Assembly: GCA_009602735.1 (NCBI GenBank)
Contig: WELA01002181.1
Location: 1 to 33,947 of the forward strand
From: Mesotaenium endlicherianum
Lineage: Eukaryota; Streptophyta; Zygnematophyceae; Zygnematales; Mesotaeniaceae
Length of the DNA: 33,947 bases
Reading direction: 5' to 3'
Shown here: piece by piece, positions 11,901-28,414 of the stretch
Layout: every line of letters starts with the position of its first letter
Position numbering within the stretch: position 1 is the first letter of the stretch
Position numbers and translations under genes: made by a program
Notes under the pieces: generated by a model
Database searches by the model: none
What the model was told of the DNA's origin: nothing
Seen by the model: only the letters and a program-made list of their open reading frames with translations

Positions 11901-13939
11901 AAGTTCAACATCCAGTGGATTGAGCTCAACGGCGGGCATGCCGTGCACGAGAACCTCATCCGCGACGCCATCCACTGTGAGCTTGCCACTGTCCTTGCCA
12001 CTGCCCTTGCCAGTGCTGATGCGACATATTCCTGCCAGTTATCAATTGCCCTTCTTGTTTCTTTGCCTGGACTGCGTGCCCCGTCAAGCATGACTGTCGG
12101 ACGTTTTTTGCCGTACAAGCTCTGGTTTCTTCTGGCTCTTTTTCCCCACTGGCTGCCATTCCTGCTGGTGCTGCCTGTGTCCAGACGAGGTGCTGCGCGA
12201 TGGGGCAGTGAACAAACTCTGCTGCCTGTCAGTTTATGATATGCGAGTGAATGGCTGCTGTTGAAATTGGGAAACTCTTCTGACTCTGCACGCTATGCCC
12301 CTGTCTCCGCAGATCCCACATACAACGAGTCTCTGATCAAGTTCGACGACCTCTTTGAGACTGAGTGAGCCTTGTTGACCCTCCCCTCTACTATGCCTGC
12401 CCTCCTCTGTTGCCCATCACATGTGCCCGGGTGGGGGACCTGCCTCTGCAAGGTGTAAGTTTGCAGTCCATTCTGCCGCATGCCGTGCGTGGACTCTATT
12501 CTGGTCGCTCTTTCTGACAGATCTGTCTTGTCATGCGCACACCTTGCCTGGGGACAGGCCTGTGGTGTTTGACAACACCACCGGGAATCCGCTGGCACCC
12601 TCTGCAGGCTTCAGGCTGGTGCGCACGCTGGGCACCCGCCTGGAGGCGCTTAAGGTGTGTACCCTCCCCGCTCTGCACCTCATTGCCCTTCCCCCTTGCA
12701 CAGGATGTCTATCGCGGCTTGCTTGTCGCTGATCGCAGCAGCCCCCTTTGCTGTAAGGTTGTTCCAGACCCGCTTTGCTCTTCAGCCTTGGTACAACATA
12801 GTCCACGATTCTTGCATCACTGCGTTCACCTTGGCCCATTTGTGTCCCCACGGTCCCAAACGCCCCCCCCCTTTCTTCCCCCGCAAGCCACCCCTCCAGA
12901 ATAACTCCCTCACCCTCACCCCACTTGCCTTGGCCCGAGCAGCTGAAGGACGGCATGCGCGCGTACGCGTCCCGCATGGAGACCCAGCGCATGGTGGGCT
13001 ACGTGGGCGGCGCCCTCGAGTTCACCAAGGTGGAGGGCCTCACGCACGACATCCACCGCAACGAGCTCTACATGGCCAGCACCTCGCAGCGCAAGGCCAT
13101 GCTGGACGGCTCCTCCAGCGACTTGGGCGGCCCCAACGAGGTCCGCGTGCCCCACAACGAGCCAGGCGCCGTCTACAAGTGAGTCTGCTACCCCCGCATT
13201 GCTCACGGTCTGGTAACCCCTGGGAACCATGAGATGAATTTCTGAGAGTCCTCTGCCAGGAGTCCTGCCCTGTTGAAATGGTGATGTCGTTACACAGTCA
13301 GTAGTTTGATACATTGCGCGCGCGCCCTTGGCCTTTCCAGCCTGTTCCCTTATGTGATGGCATTTCTTCTCCCCCAATGTCCTCAAATTGTCTACGTGTA
13401 CTTCTCTCTGTGCCAGGTTCAAGCTGGGATACAACGCCGAGATCGGAAGCTACTACGTGCCTCTCAGCCTGGAGGCTGAGGTGGAGGCCTTTGGATACAA
13501 CGAGACCCTTGGGGAGGTGAACAACACCCCCCAGGACTCCATTGCATCGCCCGACAACGTGTCGTACATGAACAAGTACCGCACGCTGCTCATCAGCGAG
13601 GACTGCGACACCCAGCACCTCAACAACTACATGTGGGCCCATGACACAGTGTAAGCATTCCCCCCCAGCTCGCTTCCCTTCCGCCGCTTCTCCATTTCAG
13701 CACTTGTACGGTACATGAGAGGTACTTGCCTGGTTCTTTGCCCTGATTCTTTAGTTCGGAGCTGTGTTCATGGTGGCAGGACAAAGCAGAAGACCCGTAT
13801 CTTGGCTGCCCCTCTTGAGGCAGAGGTCACCAGCGGATATTACTTTCCCAACATTGGAAAGTTTTCATACATCACTGCCACCATTCAGCACGCACCCACC
13901 TACTCCCTGTTCGGAGCATGGACGTTCCCCAAGGAGTAA
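8943..13939 (+). CDS. PHOX: PhoX/DUF839-family secreted phosphatase, tandem copy B
   Basis: Eleven coding exons: 8943-9131, 9911-10122, 10414-10521, 10906-11061, 11308-11506, 11850-11976, 12313-12364, 12558-12654, 12943-13178, 13417-13650 and 13780-13939. All introns are GT-AG, and the product is 589 aa. A signal peptide (MAALRLGVFLLLALSVGVSC) points to secretion. The PhoX landmarks match copy A: PCSGSLTPWTTHLASEE with Cys173, GTRLEAL, SPDNVSYMNKYRTLLISEDCD and a C-terminal QHAPTYS block. Every splice phase matches copy A; exon 4 is one codon shorter and exon 8 one codon longer, so total length is equal. Exons are strongly GC-rich at third positions and the TATA box is better, which suggests this is the more highly expressed copy (inference). 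The likely role is releasing phosphate from organic phosphate outside the cell. The start context caccATGG is strong. Confidence 0.87.
10128..10140. repeat. Poly-C run in a PhoX copy B intron
   Basis: Thirteen C residues directly follow the donor of exon 2. A second C run followed by CT repeats lies in the next intron. Confidence 0.8.
10539..10566. repeat. Poly-C plus (CT)n tract in a PhoX copy B intron
   Basis: Eleven C residues, one A and then a CT dinucleotide run fall inside the intron after exon 3. Copy A has no such tract in the matching intron. Confidence 0.8.
11519..11611. repeat. CT-rich tract in a PhoX copy B intron
   Basis: About 90 bases of nearly pure pyrimidine, with several CTCTCT runs, lie in the intron after exon 5. 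Confidence 0.75.
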
Positions 13940-15658
13940 GGGATGGCACTTTGATGTAGTTCATAGTTTCATAAGCGGGGATTCGGGGATTCATGTGATA
14001 TTTTTTGCCCCAGCTCATATCTGCATCATAGTGCACTGCGAGATGTTTTTGCTGATTTTAGGAGAGAAATTAGTCACTGCTGTTTTCCTGATTGACAGGA
14101 GACTTGGCTAGGAACCTGAGACTTTGATTCTTATCTGAAAATAAAAAGCAACCTCTAGTTGTCTTCACTTTATGAAAAATACATTTCTCACCCCAAGATC
14201 ATGAACCTTGTTCCATTCGCCACTCTCCCGCTCAATATGGCTACCATGAGGACATAATTAGTATGTGGTGCCTTGTAATGAACTACTGTACAAGTATGCA
14301 TATTTTGCTGCATACCCCTTCTATTCCGGCTTGCTAATCTGAAAAAGTGGCATAGACATTTTGGAACCGATTGCATCACTCGTTGGCATTATAATACTTA
14401 ATGCCGATGCAATGGAATTTTGTATATCCTAGAAGCAGTGCACAGTTCAGTGAAATCTGGCAATTCATGGCAGTATTATGCATATGATTTCAATTAATCT
14501 CAGGTATCAATTGTCACGTGACTGTTGTGACTGTCATACAAGTACCTGCTGTTTTTTATTCCCCCCATACCTCAAAAGAGGATTATAAGGGTCCTTGTAA
14601 GCCCTTTGTAAGGAGGAAATAAGCGAAGGTTCCAAATTAAAACTGTACCCTAATTAAAGTTGAAGGATAGGCAGCAGTCTTAGAAAATCCAAAATGACAA
14701 TGTACGTGTATCAATGTTTGCAACATATTATCATGACACTGTTTTTCAATCAGGGACACCCTTGAGAAACCTTAGATGGGGTGATGAGTTCCTACATGCG
14801 ACTTTACTCTCAAAAACAGGCACCAGATATGAGGTAATCATTATATCAGGGTTTAGAGCATAGTTAAAGAGTTGGGCGTTGATTCATTGGCCTCCATCGT
14901 TGCTTTGTTCAGGATCTGCTTTTGCAAGTGCTGCTTGGATAAAAACTTGCAAGAGTTGTGATTGGTCTATACATCATTGGCCATGCGGAAAAAAGAAGGC
15001 CTTCGTGATGAACTTTTTATTTGTGGTAAACTACTGACAATCATTGGGCAGATTCCTTTGGGTTTCCTGATAAATCGCTATTAAGTAGTACACTGCCGGT
15101 ATCCCCTAATAACACCAATTCTTTTGCAGATACTTCATCATGCAAAACTGCTCAACAAGCGTCACTACTGCCTTGAATGCTAAGCCAGAGCTAAGTGGTC
15201 GTACCCAAGCTACAGTGTTGTAAGCTAGTGTTTCTAATCAGAAACACGAGGTCCAGAGCACCAAAGAACCCATAAGTATAACACTCAGTTAAGGCATACA
15301 AAGATTTTTTTGCATAATATATGTTAGCAGCGGCATAAGACGGCGTGCAGGCTGCTTGCATTCACAAGTAACCCACATGACGATAAGCCTACACCATAAC
15401 AGCTTGAATGGCAAAGAGGGGCCGACTACGCTACTGAATTCCATAGCTTGATGTGCACTCGATGATGCGATTTTAATTAGTTACACATGAAGCTTACGGC
15501 CAGCGTACTCGCGCCCAGCAAGAATGTTGCACACGGTGCATCATCCTTAACAAGCTTACAATCACTTGCATGAACGGTTCATCGCTGGTCAGCGATTCCA
15601 AAAACTAAGCGATCCTTCTGGCACAAGACAACAGAAGGACTGAGGGGCGTCGTCGTCA
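13940..15658. other. Convergent spacer between PhoX copy B and enolase
   Basis: AT-leaning sequence with no recognisable gene. It must hold the 3' UTRs of both converging genes. The only candidate processing signal I can point to on the + strand is an AATAAA hexamer at 14140-14145, about 200 bases past the PhoX stop. Confidence 0.6.
14140..14145 (+). terminator. Candidate polyadenylation hexamer for PhoX copy B
   Basis: AATAAA lies 200 bases after the stop codon in an A-rich context. The hexamer is short enough to occur by chance, so this is only a candidate. Confidence 0.35.
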
Positions 15659-20692
<5,034 letters not shown>

Positions 20693-21260
20693 TTACAGTC
20701 TCCCTGGTTACTTGCTGCACATAGTACAGGCAACATGTCGGTCAGACCTTAGTAATGAAATTAACCAGATCAAGAATAATGTCAGAAGCGAGTCTCTTAA
20801 TTACGGCCATCAACAGAGAAGCTACAGACATGAGCACCAGGGAATCAGTGGACAGCACGTATATGGCTCAGTATTGTTTTCGAGGACAACATTTGATAAA
20901 ATTTCGTAGAACTTATAACGACTGCTCACAGCATACCAGTGGATAGCAAGCTACACGTCTATCAATACGCTCAAATTGGACCACAATGCAGTCAATTGTC
21001 AGCAAGAACACGCTTCAAAGAGCTCTTTATGGTCCACACTATACAAGCACCTCAGAACAATGCATCGCCCTATTCCATAGAGCACTCGAAAGGATGCTAA
21101 AAGTTATATGGTCCTCTCACCCCGAGTGCCAGCAGACGCTCAAAGATCCGTGTGATGATGATCAAGGCTCGCCTCCAAAAATCTCGTGGAACTTTTGACC
21201 TCTCTTCGAAGTGCTGAACAGCTCGACTGCTATTCAATTTTGCAGATACTCTTTGGGAAG

Positions 21261-21310
21261 GGCTGGGAGTGGCTGGGAGGGACTGGGAGGCACTGGGAGG
21301 GACAGGAAGG
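21261..21310. repeat. G-rich decamer tandem array
   Basis: Five 10-base units with the consensus GRCTGGGAGG (last unit degenerate: GACAGGAAGG). The closely spaced GGG runs make a G-quadruplex on this strand plausible. It lies about 600 bases upstream of the enolase start codon. Confidence 0.75.
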
Positions 21311-21599
21311 GAGCAGCGTTGCTGAGCGCTGCAGTGGAGTTAGGCTGCTCGTACGGCCTACGAAGTAGGCGCCTGCAATGGCTGCGGCATGCCGCCACAA
21401 TTCGCGAGGCTAAGGGGCATATTTTGCCAGGTCAACGTCTCTTCGCCGGTTCTCCTGCGAGGCATGCTCCGAGGTGGTCCGAGGTGCTCCGAGGCATGCC
21501 AATTGTGCCAAATATCACTAACAGCTGCTGTGTCCAGCTGTGTCAGTCAGTAAGAGATTCCTTCACCGACATTAAGATACAGGATGTCAACCACAGTCA

Positions 21600-23900
21600 A
21601 GCACGAAAAAACTTCATGGGACGTTGACGTATGTTGAATACAATGAGATATGGTACACCCGACCACACCCGACTTAAGAAAGTACATTTCTAAAACATCC
21701 AGTGGAGAGCCGCCTGGAGTAGACATTAACAGTTAAAAAACCCTATTAGCTAAGCGTGAGAATGGACATTCGAATGATGTCATTAACCGCCATACTTTGA
21801 CAGCCTCAGGCATGAGCAAAGACAAAGAAACTTGGGCACGTGAGGTCCGAAGTGTACAAGTTTGTCAAAAGGTTAGGATTATGCCAGAAACGTCGAGCAC
21901 TAACCAATGCTTCGTAAGTGTGGGTTGACTACTCACGCAATATGCTTGATGGGAGACGGTGGAAAGTACCAATTAGGATTTGAGAAGTCAATCACTTGCT
22001 AAGACTGAGTAAGAGGCTCAAAGTAACAAATTTATTAAAAGTAATTGGTATGGCTTTTCTAATAATCGGTGTAACAGAAGTAGGAGTATGTTCGTGGCAC
22101 CTAAAGCAAAAGGTAGGTTAGCTCACTTTTGTGAAATTTCTTTCACATAGATAGGTGAATCAAAGTCTTCAATATTTTTTGGCTAATATAAAATTGAACT
22201 ACAACGTCGACGACCAGCTTGAATGTGTGTCCTATGGTTATTTGGTCGACAAACTCATAATTCTAGAAGCTACTACTCAGCAACCATTTCTTTAATGAAT
22301 TTTAAATTCTTACGCATACGATTCTCACAGACCCTTTCTTTTTTAGAATCTAGTGGCATTGCAATTTAAGTAAAAAAAATCACACAATATTTTAAAATTA
22401 AAAAACAATGATGATACCTCCTAGAACATGAGCACGACTTACAACAATAGTGTACTTGTTGGTCATATACTAGACCAATAACTTTGCTCATATTTTTTAT
22501 TAGCAACTATGTTTTTTAGAAATGATCGTAAAGATACACCAAAAGTTTGCGATAGAAACATAAATCAGACCTATTAAAATGTATTCTGATAGTACATTAC
22601 CGACTATTTTGCTATATTGTAAATTGTATAGCATCTTACACACATGTGATACGTATCTAGAATCACTTTCAAGTCTTGCTCTACGACGATCTAATGACAT
22701 TAAATCGTTCTTCATTGCTATATTATGATTAAATATTGAGCTTGTTATATGATTTCGTCATCCTTGTTTTCATCTATTTCAACGAAAAGTTATGGACTTT
22801 CTTAAAGGACATACAGTTTTATTGGGTGCGCACCCTCAATTCTTCTATGTGTCATATCTTCTTACATAATGTGTTAAAAGGATTCATAGTAATTTGTAAC
22901 TCTAGCTATCACTTCTAGAAGTTTCGCGTTTCAATTTCCACTATTTGAGTAACAACTATTTGAATGCGCCATGTGTCAATCTTGCAAAGAATATAAAGAA
23001 CATCTCGTAATAACCTCATCACGATTTCGCCGAAATGCGTCGACGAGTATCATTTACTAATTGAGGCATATATTTTGAGATGGTGAGATTTAGCCTAAAC
23101 ATTCAATTTTATGTGAAGATAACAATCTTAATGTTTCCAAAATCTGCAATTTTTTGAAAATCAGATACTAAATGATCATATATATATGTATATATGGGAG
23201 AAGTAGATTCATAGTTCATATTAGAACGTCACAAATGATGGAAGTCAATTCCTCTGCGAGCATTACACGCAGACAAGCAACCTCAAAAAGAAATTGGCTA
23301 AAGACGACATGTAATTTGGTTTGTCAAAGCCTATTAACAACTCTTGCGCCGTCGACAAGTTTATATTTTGTTTTTGCACACCTTGAAAATTTTGCAGTCC
23401 AAAGTATATTGATCGGCCCCACAAAATAGAAATCCATCACAAAATGCCTATGAAAAACACATCCCATTTGGAATTACCGTTACACAGCTTAGATGGATCC
23501 ACTTTGAAAGCCACCCATATTGAAACTGGAGCACTTCCCATACCAATTTCAATGGACCAATCCGGCCCGTTTTGAAGTTTGTGTATAGTTTAAGGATGTT
23601 GGCTTGTAGTATGCAAGGTCACTTGTATCCCTTGCAAAGTTCTTTGACTCACTAAGCGTGCCTCATGCCCCCTTACAATTACCTCCATCTCTTCATTCTC
23701 CCTCAACCAAATTTTTAGCCTTGCTCACTCGTCTCCTCCCACATCTTTAAGCATAGGGATCGTTGTTTCATGCCTGAGATTGTTAAACATGTGTACATTC
23801 TGTGATGAAGTGCTTCAAAGTCATTCACAGTAAGCTTATTGTGTGCTTTGGTCTGTCCGTATTAGTGGTGTATTCGCACACTTCTAATCACACGCTCGGA
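21600..23900. mobile_element. AT-rich island, possible decayed element
   Basis: The base composition is markedly lower in GC than the genes on both sides, and there are no long open frames. I could not find terminal repeats, a target-site duplication or a reverse transcriptase, integrase or transposase motif. A decayed mobile element is therefore one explanation; simple AT-rich intergenic DNA is another. Confidence 0.2.
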
Positions 23901-24693
23901 CGTGCCTCACTCGCTTAAAAATCATTATCCATTCTTAAGCAGTCACAAGTACCGTAAGAATTCTGACGGTTCCCGTTTTCCTTCCGACCGTTCGCAAAGG
24001 TACAAATTTCAGAATGAACCGGAGTGCTTACGAGTCAAACGATTTAGTAGGTAGGAGAGGGAGGGGTGTGGCGTTTTACTGACAGGAACCGATGGACTGT
24101 GACAGAGTGGTCACATGCATGTATACAATTCACATACTTCCTCAAGCCAGGGTAAGATTAGGTAGGTACACAAAAAAGTTCACCGAATGCAACCGAATGT
24201 GACCTGGCACTTCTTCTGGAGCCTCAAGTCTCACGCACTGTTGGCTTGCCCTGGCTTGGCCCAGCGGGCCAGGGTCATGCATCGCCGGGAGAGGCATCCA
24301 CGGAAGGGAAGGTACGACCCCTAGGAACCAGAAACCAGTGCCAGTCCTACGGAACCGCCTCAAGCACGAGCATGCACACACTCCTGCAGCATCTCAGGGG
24401 TCCTCGTTCGTCACCATTTGGAACGACTCCAGAAACCGGATCATAGCATAAGACTGGCAATCAGCCATTCATTTCTTATCATACAGCAATCAGGTCATAC
24501 CCAGCGTCTGGATTTGCTCCCGCTCGACTGCCACCAGCGTACGTTCCGCGCATAATAGTTCTTAAGCTGGGCATTCTTCGAGTGTGGAGCAGGACGCCTT
24601 AATTATACGGGTTTCAGGTCAAATTTTGTCTTCGCTTCGCTTGCACATTATTCGACTACCTCGTAACCCTCAGCTCTAGTAGGCCAGGCACCC

Positions 24694-27600
24694 ATGGCAA
24701 CTTCCAGCCTCCACCTCCTTTCTGACTTCCAGTTCGTGCACAAAGTGTGCTCTCTGAACTCAGCACGTAAGGTTGCCCAGAGGGTTCAGACGCCTGGTTT
24801 CTACAGAGTTAAATGTCAGGCATCAGGCTCAAGTGCTCAAGGCCCCACCAATGGAAGCGCTGCTAGAGGTGAGTGGCGTGGACTGGAGGCAGGCTGTCTT
24901 ATATAATATTTTGAATGCAATGTAAGGGTATCTAAAAGCTGGTGGAACGCATATCTGCCCTGGCCCCCCTTTTGCGTTGGCATCTAATTGTCTAGTGTTT
25001 CTTTCAGACTCGATGTGAAGGTAGTGTTTGCTTCCAATTTGGGATGAAATTGTCCTGGTAGGTTTACTTGGTGTTCATAGTAGACGGCTTTCGTACATCA
25101 TTCTGACTTCACATAAATCTGTGATAGTATTGGCAAACAAGATCTTGAATGCCCTGACGAGTGCCCTGTTTGCACTTCTCTGTAGTAATTCTGATGAATG
25201 TGTACAGAGGTATGGGTCCTCCATGCCCCTGACATTCTTACATTGGTCTACCTAGTTTTGTGTCTGGATTCTAGTTTCAACATATGAGCCCACAAAGTAG
25301 CTGATTTTTCATATTTTCCCTAGCATGGAGTGTTCGTTCTGGTGGCCCCTCTTTGCATTCCACTACTTTTAAGCAGTCCCAACTGTTCAATATATGTCTT
25401 GCAGCATTATAATAGCTGTTGTCCTGTTTTGCTCTAATGTCTTCCCAGTTCCTCTTGGCAGCTCTCCTTTTACATGGCACTATCTAGAGTTCCGCTCTTT
25501 GATACCAATTCAATTAATCTTGTATATACAACTTGTCTGTTGGCTGCAGCTCTGAGGCTGTCAAAGGCCGTAAGCACCAACGAGTTTGGGTCCCCAGCTC
25601 CTGTGGCAAGCCCACCCTCCACTGCCATTCAGGCTACTGAAACGAAGGATGATGTGGCCCTCACACAGCCCGCAGTCGGTGTTCTGGGAGCTGCACTCCT
25701 GGCCGCCTCTGCCTACAATGTGTTCTCCACATCCAGCCCATACATGGAGGGTCGCATGCCTCGCAACAAGAAGGTGCTCGTCCTTCCTCTGGCCCTTTGC
25801 TTCCCCACCTCTTCTTTTTCAACCTCGTGCCTTTTCCCCACCTTTTTTAAGATTGTCTACCTTCCCAGTGAGGAAATTGGGCATTGGTACCCTCGTTGGC
25901 CGTTGTGGGCCCTCTGAGGATACTTGGGGTTGGAATAAGGCATTTGTTGGGAGAACCGTGCTTCTAACCCTGCATTGTAACTGTTTGCTTGTTTGTCACA
26001 AGAGTGCAGGAAGGGCACTGTTAGCTGGAGGTTTTCTGATAGTGTTGTGCAAGTCTACCTATCCCGTGGCAGTCTTTCATTTTTGCATGAGGGTACCAAT
26101 GATTTAACAATAACTGTTTGTTGCTGGCCTTGCAGGCGTCCCGATTGGCTTTGAACTCCATCAAGCACCACTTCCCCAAGGCCATGGAGGCTGAGGGCTT
26201 TATCATCGCCTGTGCTGTCAGACTCTTCCACGTTGGCTTCCAGAGGTTTGTCCTCTTCCTCTATCCTTTGTGAATGCTGGAGTTTATTTAGTGCCTGCTG
26301 CAATGTGCCAAGTCTCTGCTCACTGTGTGTAATTAGAACTTCGCATGTCCAGCCTGGCAAGGTCTCCTTATAATATTTAGTCAATTTAAGGTTTAGAGCA
26401 GGATGACCATGACATAGGGAGGTCCAGCACATATGCTTCCTGTTTGTTGGATCTAGTGGCTAGATGACAGTGGCGTGTGTTGGGTTGTTGAGCCTGACAA
26501 TGTTGCTGTTATCAAATGTGTTCTGCAGGGACAATTGCATTGCGCTCGTCAACACCTGTCGTGACGAGGTCTGCCGTCTCCTGGTGACCCTGATCGACCG
26601 CGAGTTTGGCATGTCCTTCAACATGTCTGGCCTGGGAGGTCTCCTCAACTGCGGTACCACTGGCCTGCAGGCCGGCATGTCTCACAGCCCTGTGTTCAAG
26701 TGTGACACCACTGGCGGGCCTCGCGAGCGCTGTAAGTAATCAAGTTGCCTGCATTTGCCCTCCCTGGTCCCTCGGCCCCCACTCCCTCCAGCATGACCTA
26801 GTCTGAAGGTGGTTGCATGATTATCTGCTCCATTGTATGACTATCTGCTCCCAACATGCCAGCTTCCTCTCGCTGCTATGGGTATCACACTTGCAGAGCA
26901 CGGTAATGCTTAACATGTATGGCTGCTCCCCTTTTTGACACTGCCCCGTAATTGCTCTCATGTTTCTTTGTGAGCAGACGTCTTCTTTGCATTCCCTCAC
27001 CTGTCCATCGGTGAGAACGGAGAGGTGGGCTCCATTCTCCGTAGAGGCAGGGGTAAGCCATCGAGCGCATGCGGTGCTCTCATTGCCATTCGCAACGACC
27101 TCAACAACAAGGTGCCCGACGCTGAGGACTCCGACAACCTGGAGTACACCACCCTGAGGCACAAGGTCATCAAGAAGGTGAGCCAGTGGGTGGGCGAGAC
27201 TGGCTCTAGCATTGTTGGATTTTGTTTGTGCGTAGTGCGGATCATGCCTCTGCTAAAGCTGTTGTATCTTGAAATTTGTCGTTCTTGTTTTGGCATTGTG
27301 TCGTGTCTTATCTACTGTGGTTCAGCTTCTGCTGGGTGATGTGATTTGGCCCTGACCCGTGATAAGTTTGCCACATGCAGGCAACTGGAGTTGACGGGCC
27401 CTCGCTGGTAGATGTCACCAAGGCTGCTCTTGATGTGAGTTGAGCTGAAGAAGCCCCCATCCTTCACAGGACCCTCGTCCTTGTACCTGCACCTTCAGCC
27501 ATCTAGGCATCGTCCTTACCATTGTGATGCAGTGGCTTGTCTCTTCACTCTCTTAGTGGCTTCGGAGCACGAGCTCGAGGTAGTGTTGAACAAGTGCACA

Positions 27601-28414
27601 ATTGGATCTGCTTGCAAGTTGGCTGCTTCTCCTGCTGTGCCACTCACTTTGACCTGGTTTGGCTGCATGCGGTGTTTGCATGCGTGCCTGACTTTAAATG
27701 TCAACAGGTGATCACTGAGGACCTGGAGCGTCTGATCTCCAAGACTGTGGACCCAGAGAAGGCCGACTACGCCGTCATCACCGGCATTCAGATCCACTCT
27801 TCCTCACTCGTGAGTTTTCTCCGGATACAAGTCCCTGTTCCCTCTCAGTACTACTCTACTCACCTGCTTACTCGGGTCCTAGAGTCTGTCTGTGCTGGAA
27901 GCACTTAGCGTAGGGAGGCCCATTGAGTTGACATGTTCAGAAATAAATGAAACCAATGGTGGGGCGTCAATGAAACTGAAGGACATGAAAATGTGGGAGT
28001 ATTTTTGGCCAGTTCTTACCCAAGGGGCCTAGCATTATGATACACTTCTGTGGGGTTGAACTGAGCTTGCTTTATCGGGCAAGCTTTACTTGGGGGTATC
28101 AAACAACTAATGACCCTTTTATGCCCCGGACAGAAAATCTTGTGGTCAAGTTTTTTTACAGGTCTTACAACAGCACACTACCTGAATACTAAGTTTCACC
28201 ACATGTTTTTATTTCATTGGTATGGGACCACACTGTGAGTAGTGCTGACGGAGGTGCCTGTCGACCATGCACGTGCCTGCAGGAGCCCGGCGAGCCCTTC
28301 AACATTGACAGGATTGTTGACTACATTGCTCCCGGCAAGATGTATGCTGTCGTCCAGGGCGAGAGGCAAGAGATTTATCCTGACGTGAAGCAGGCTCTCG
28401 TCCAGTGGTGTTAG
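24694..28414 (+). CDS. LCIB: LCIB-family (theta-type) carbonic anhydrase, plastid-type leader
   Basis: Eight exons: 24694-24868, 25550-25773, 26136-26245, 26529-26731, 26978-27177, 27381-27434, 27708-27809 and 28283-28414, all GT-AG, giving 399 aa. LCIB proteins belong to the algal CO2-concentrating mechanism and are thought to act on CO2/bicarbonate in the chloroplast stroma. The catalytic domain starts near residue 134. It shows CRDEVCR (Cys180, Asp182, Arg186), His245 in FPHLSIG and Cys269 in SSACGALIA. This Cys-His-Cys set has the 65- and 24-residue spacing I expect for LCIB zinc ligands. The C-terminal TGIQIHS and PGKMYAVVQGERQEI blocks also fit. Residues 1 to about 45 are Ser/Arg/Gln-rich and basic, as in transit peptides. 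Unusual is a hydrophobic stretch at 99-117 (PAVGVLGAALLAASAYNVF) between leader and domain, a possible membrane or thylakoid segment. The start ATG (cccATGG) is the first in the exon. Activity is inferred from the motifs. Confidence 0.9.

Noticed and set aside
12531..13434. Antisense frames of 153 and 172 residues over PhoX copy B
   Set aside because: They mirror GC-rich exons 8 and 9 and have no recognisable domain.
22500..22715. Possible retroelement fragment in the AT-rich island
   Set aside because: The 71-residue frame has no retroelement motif I can name, and neighbouring frames are all short; not called as a gene.
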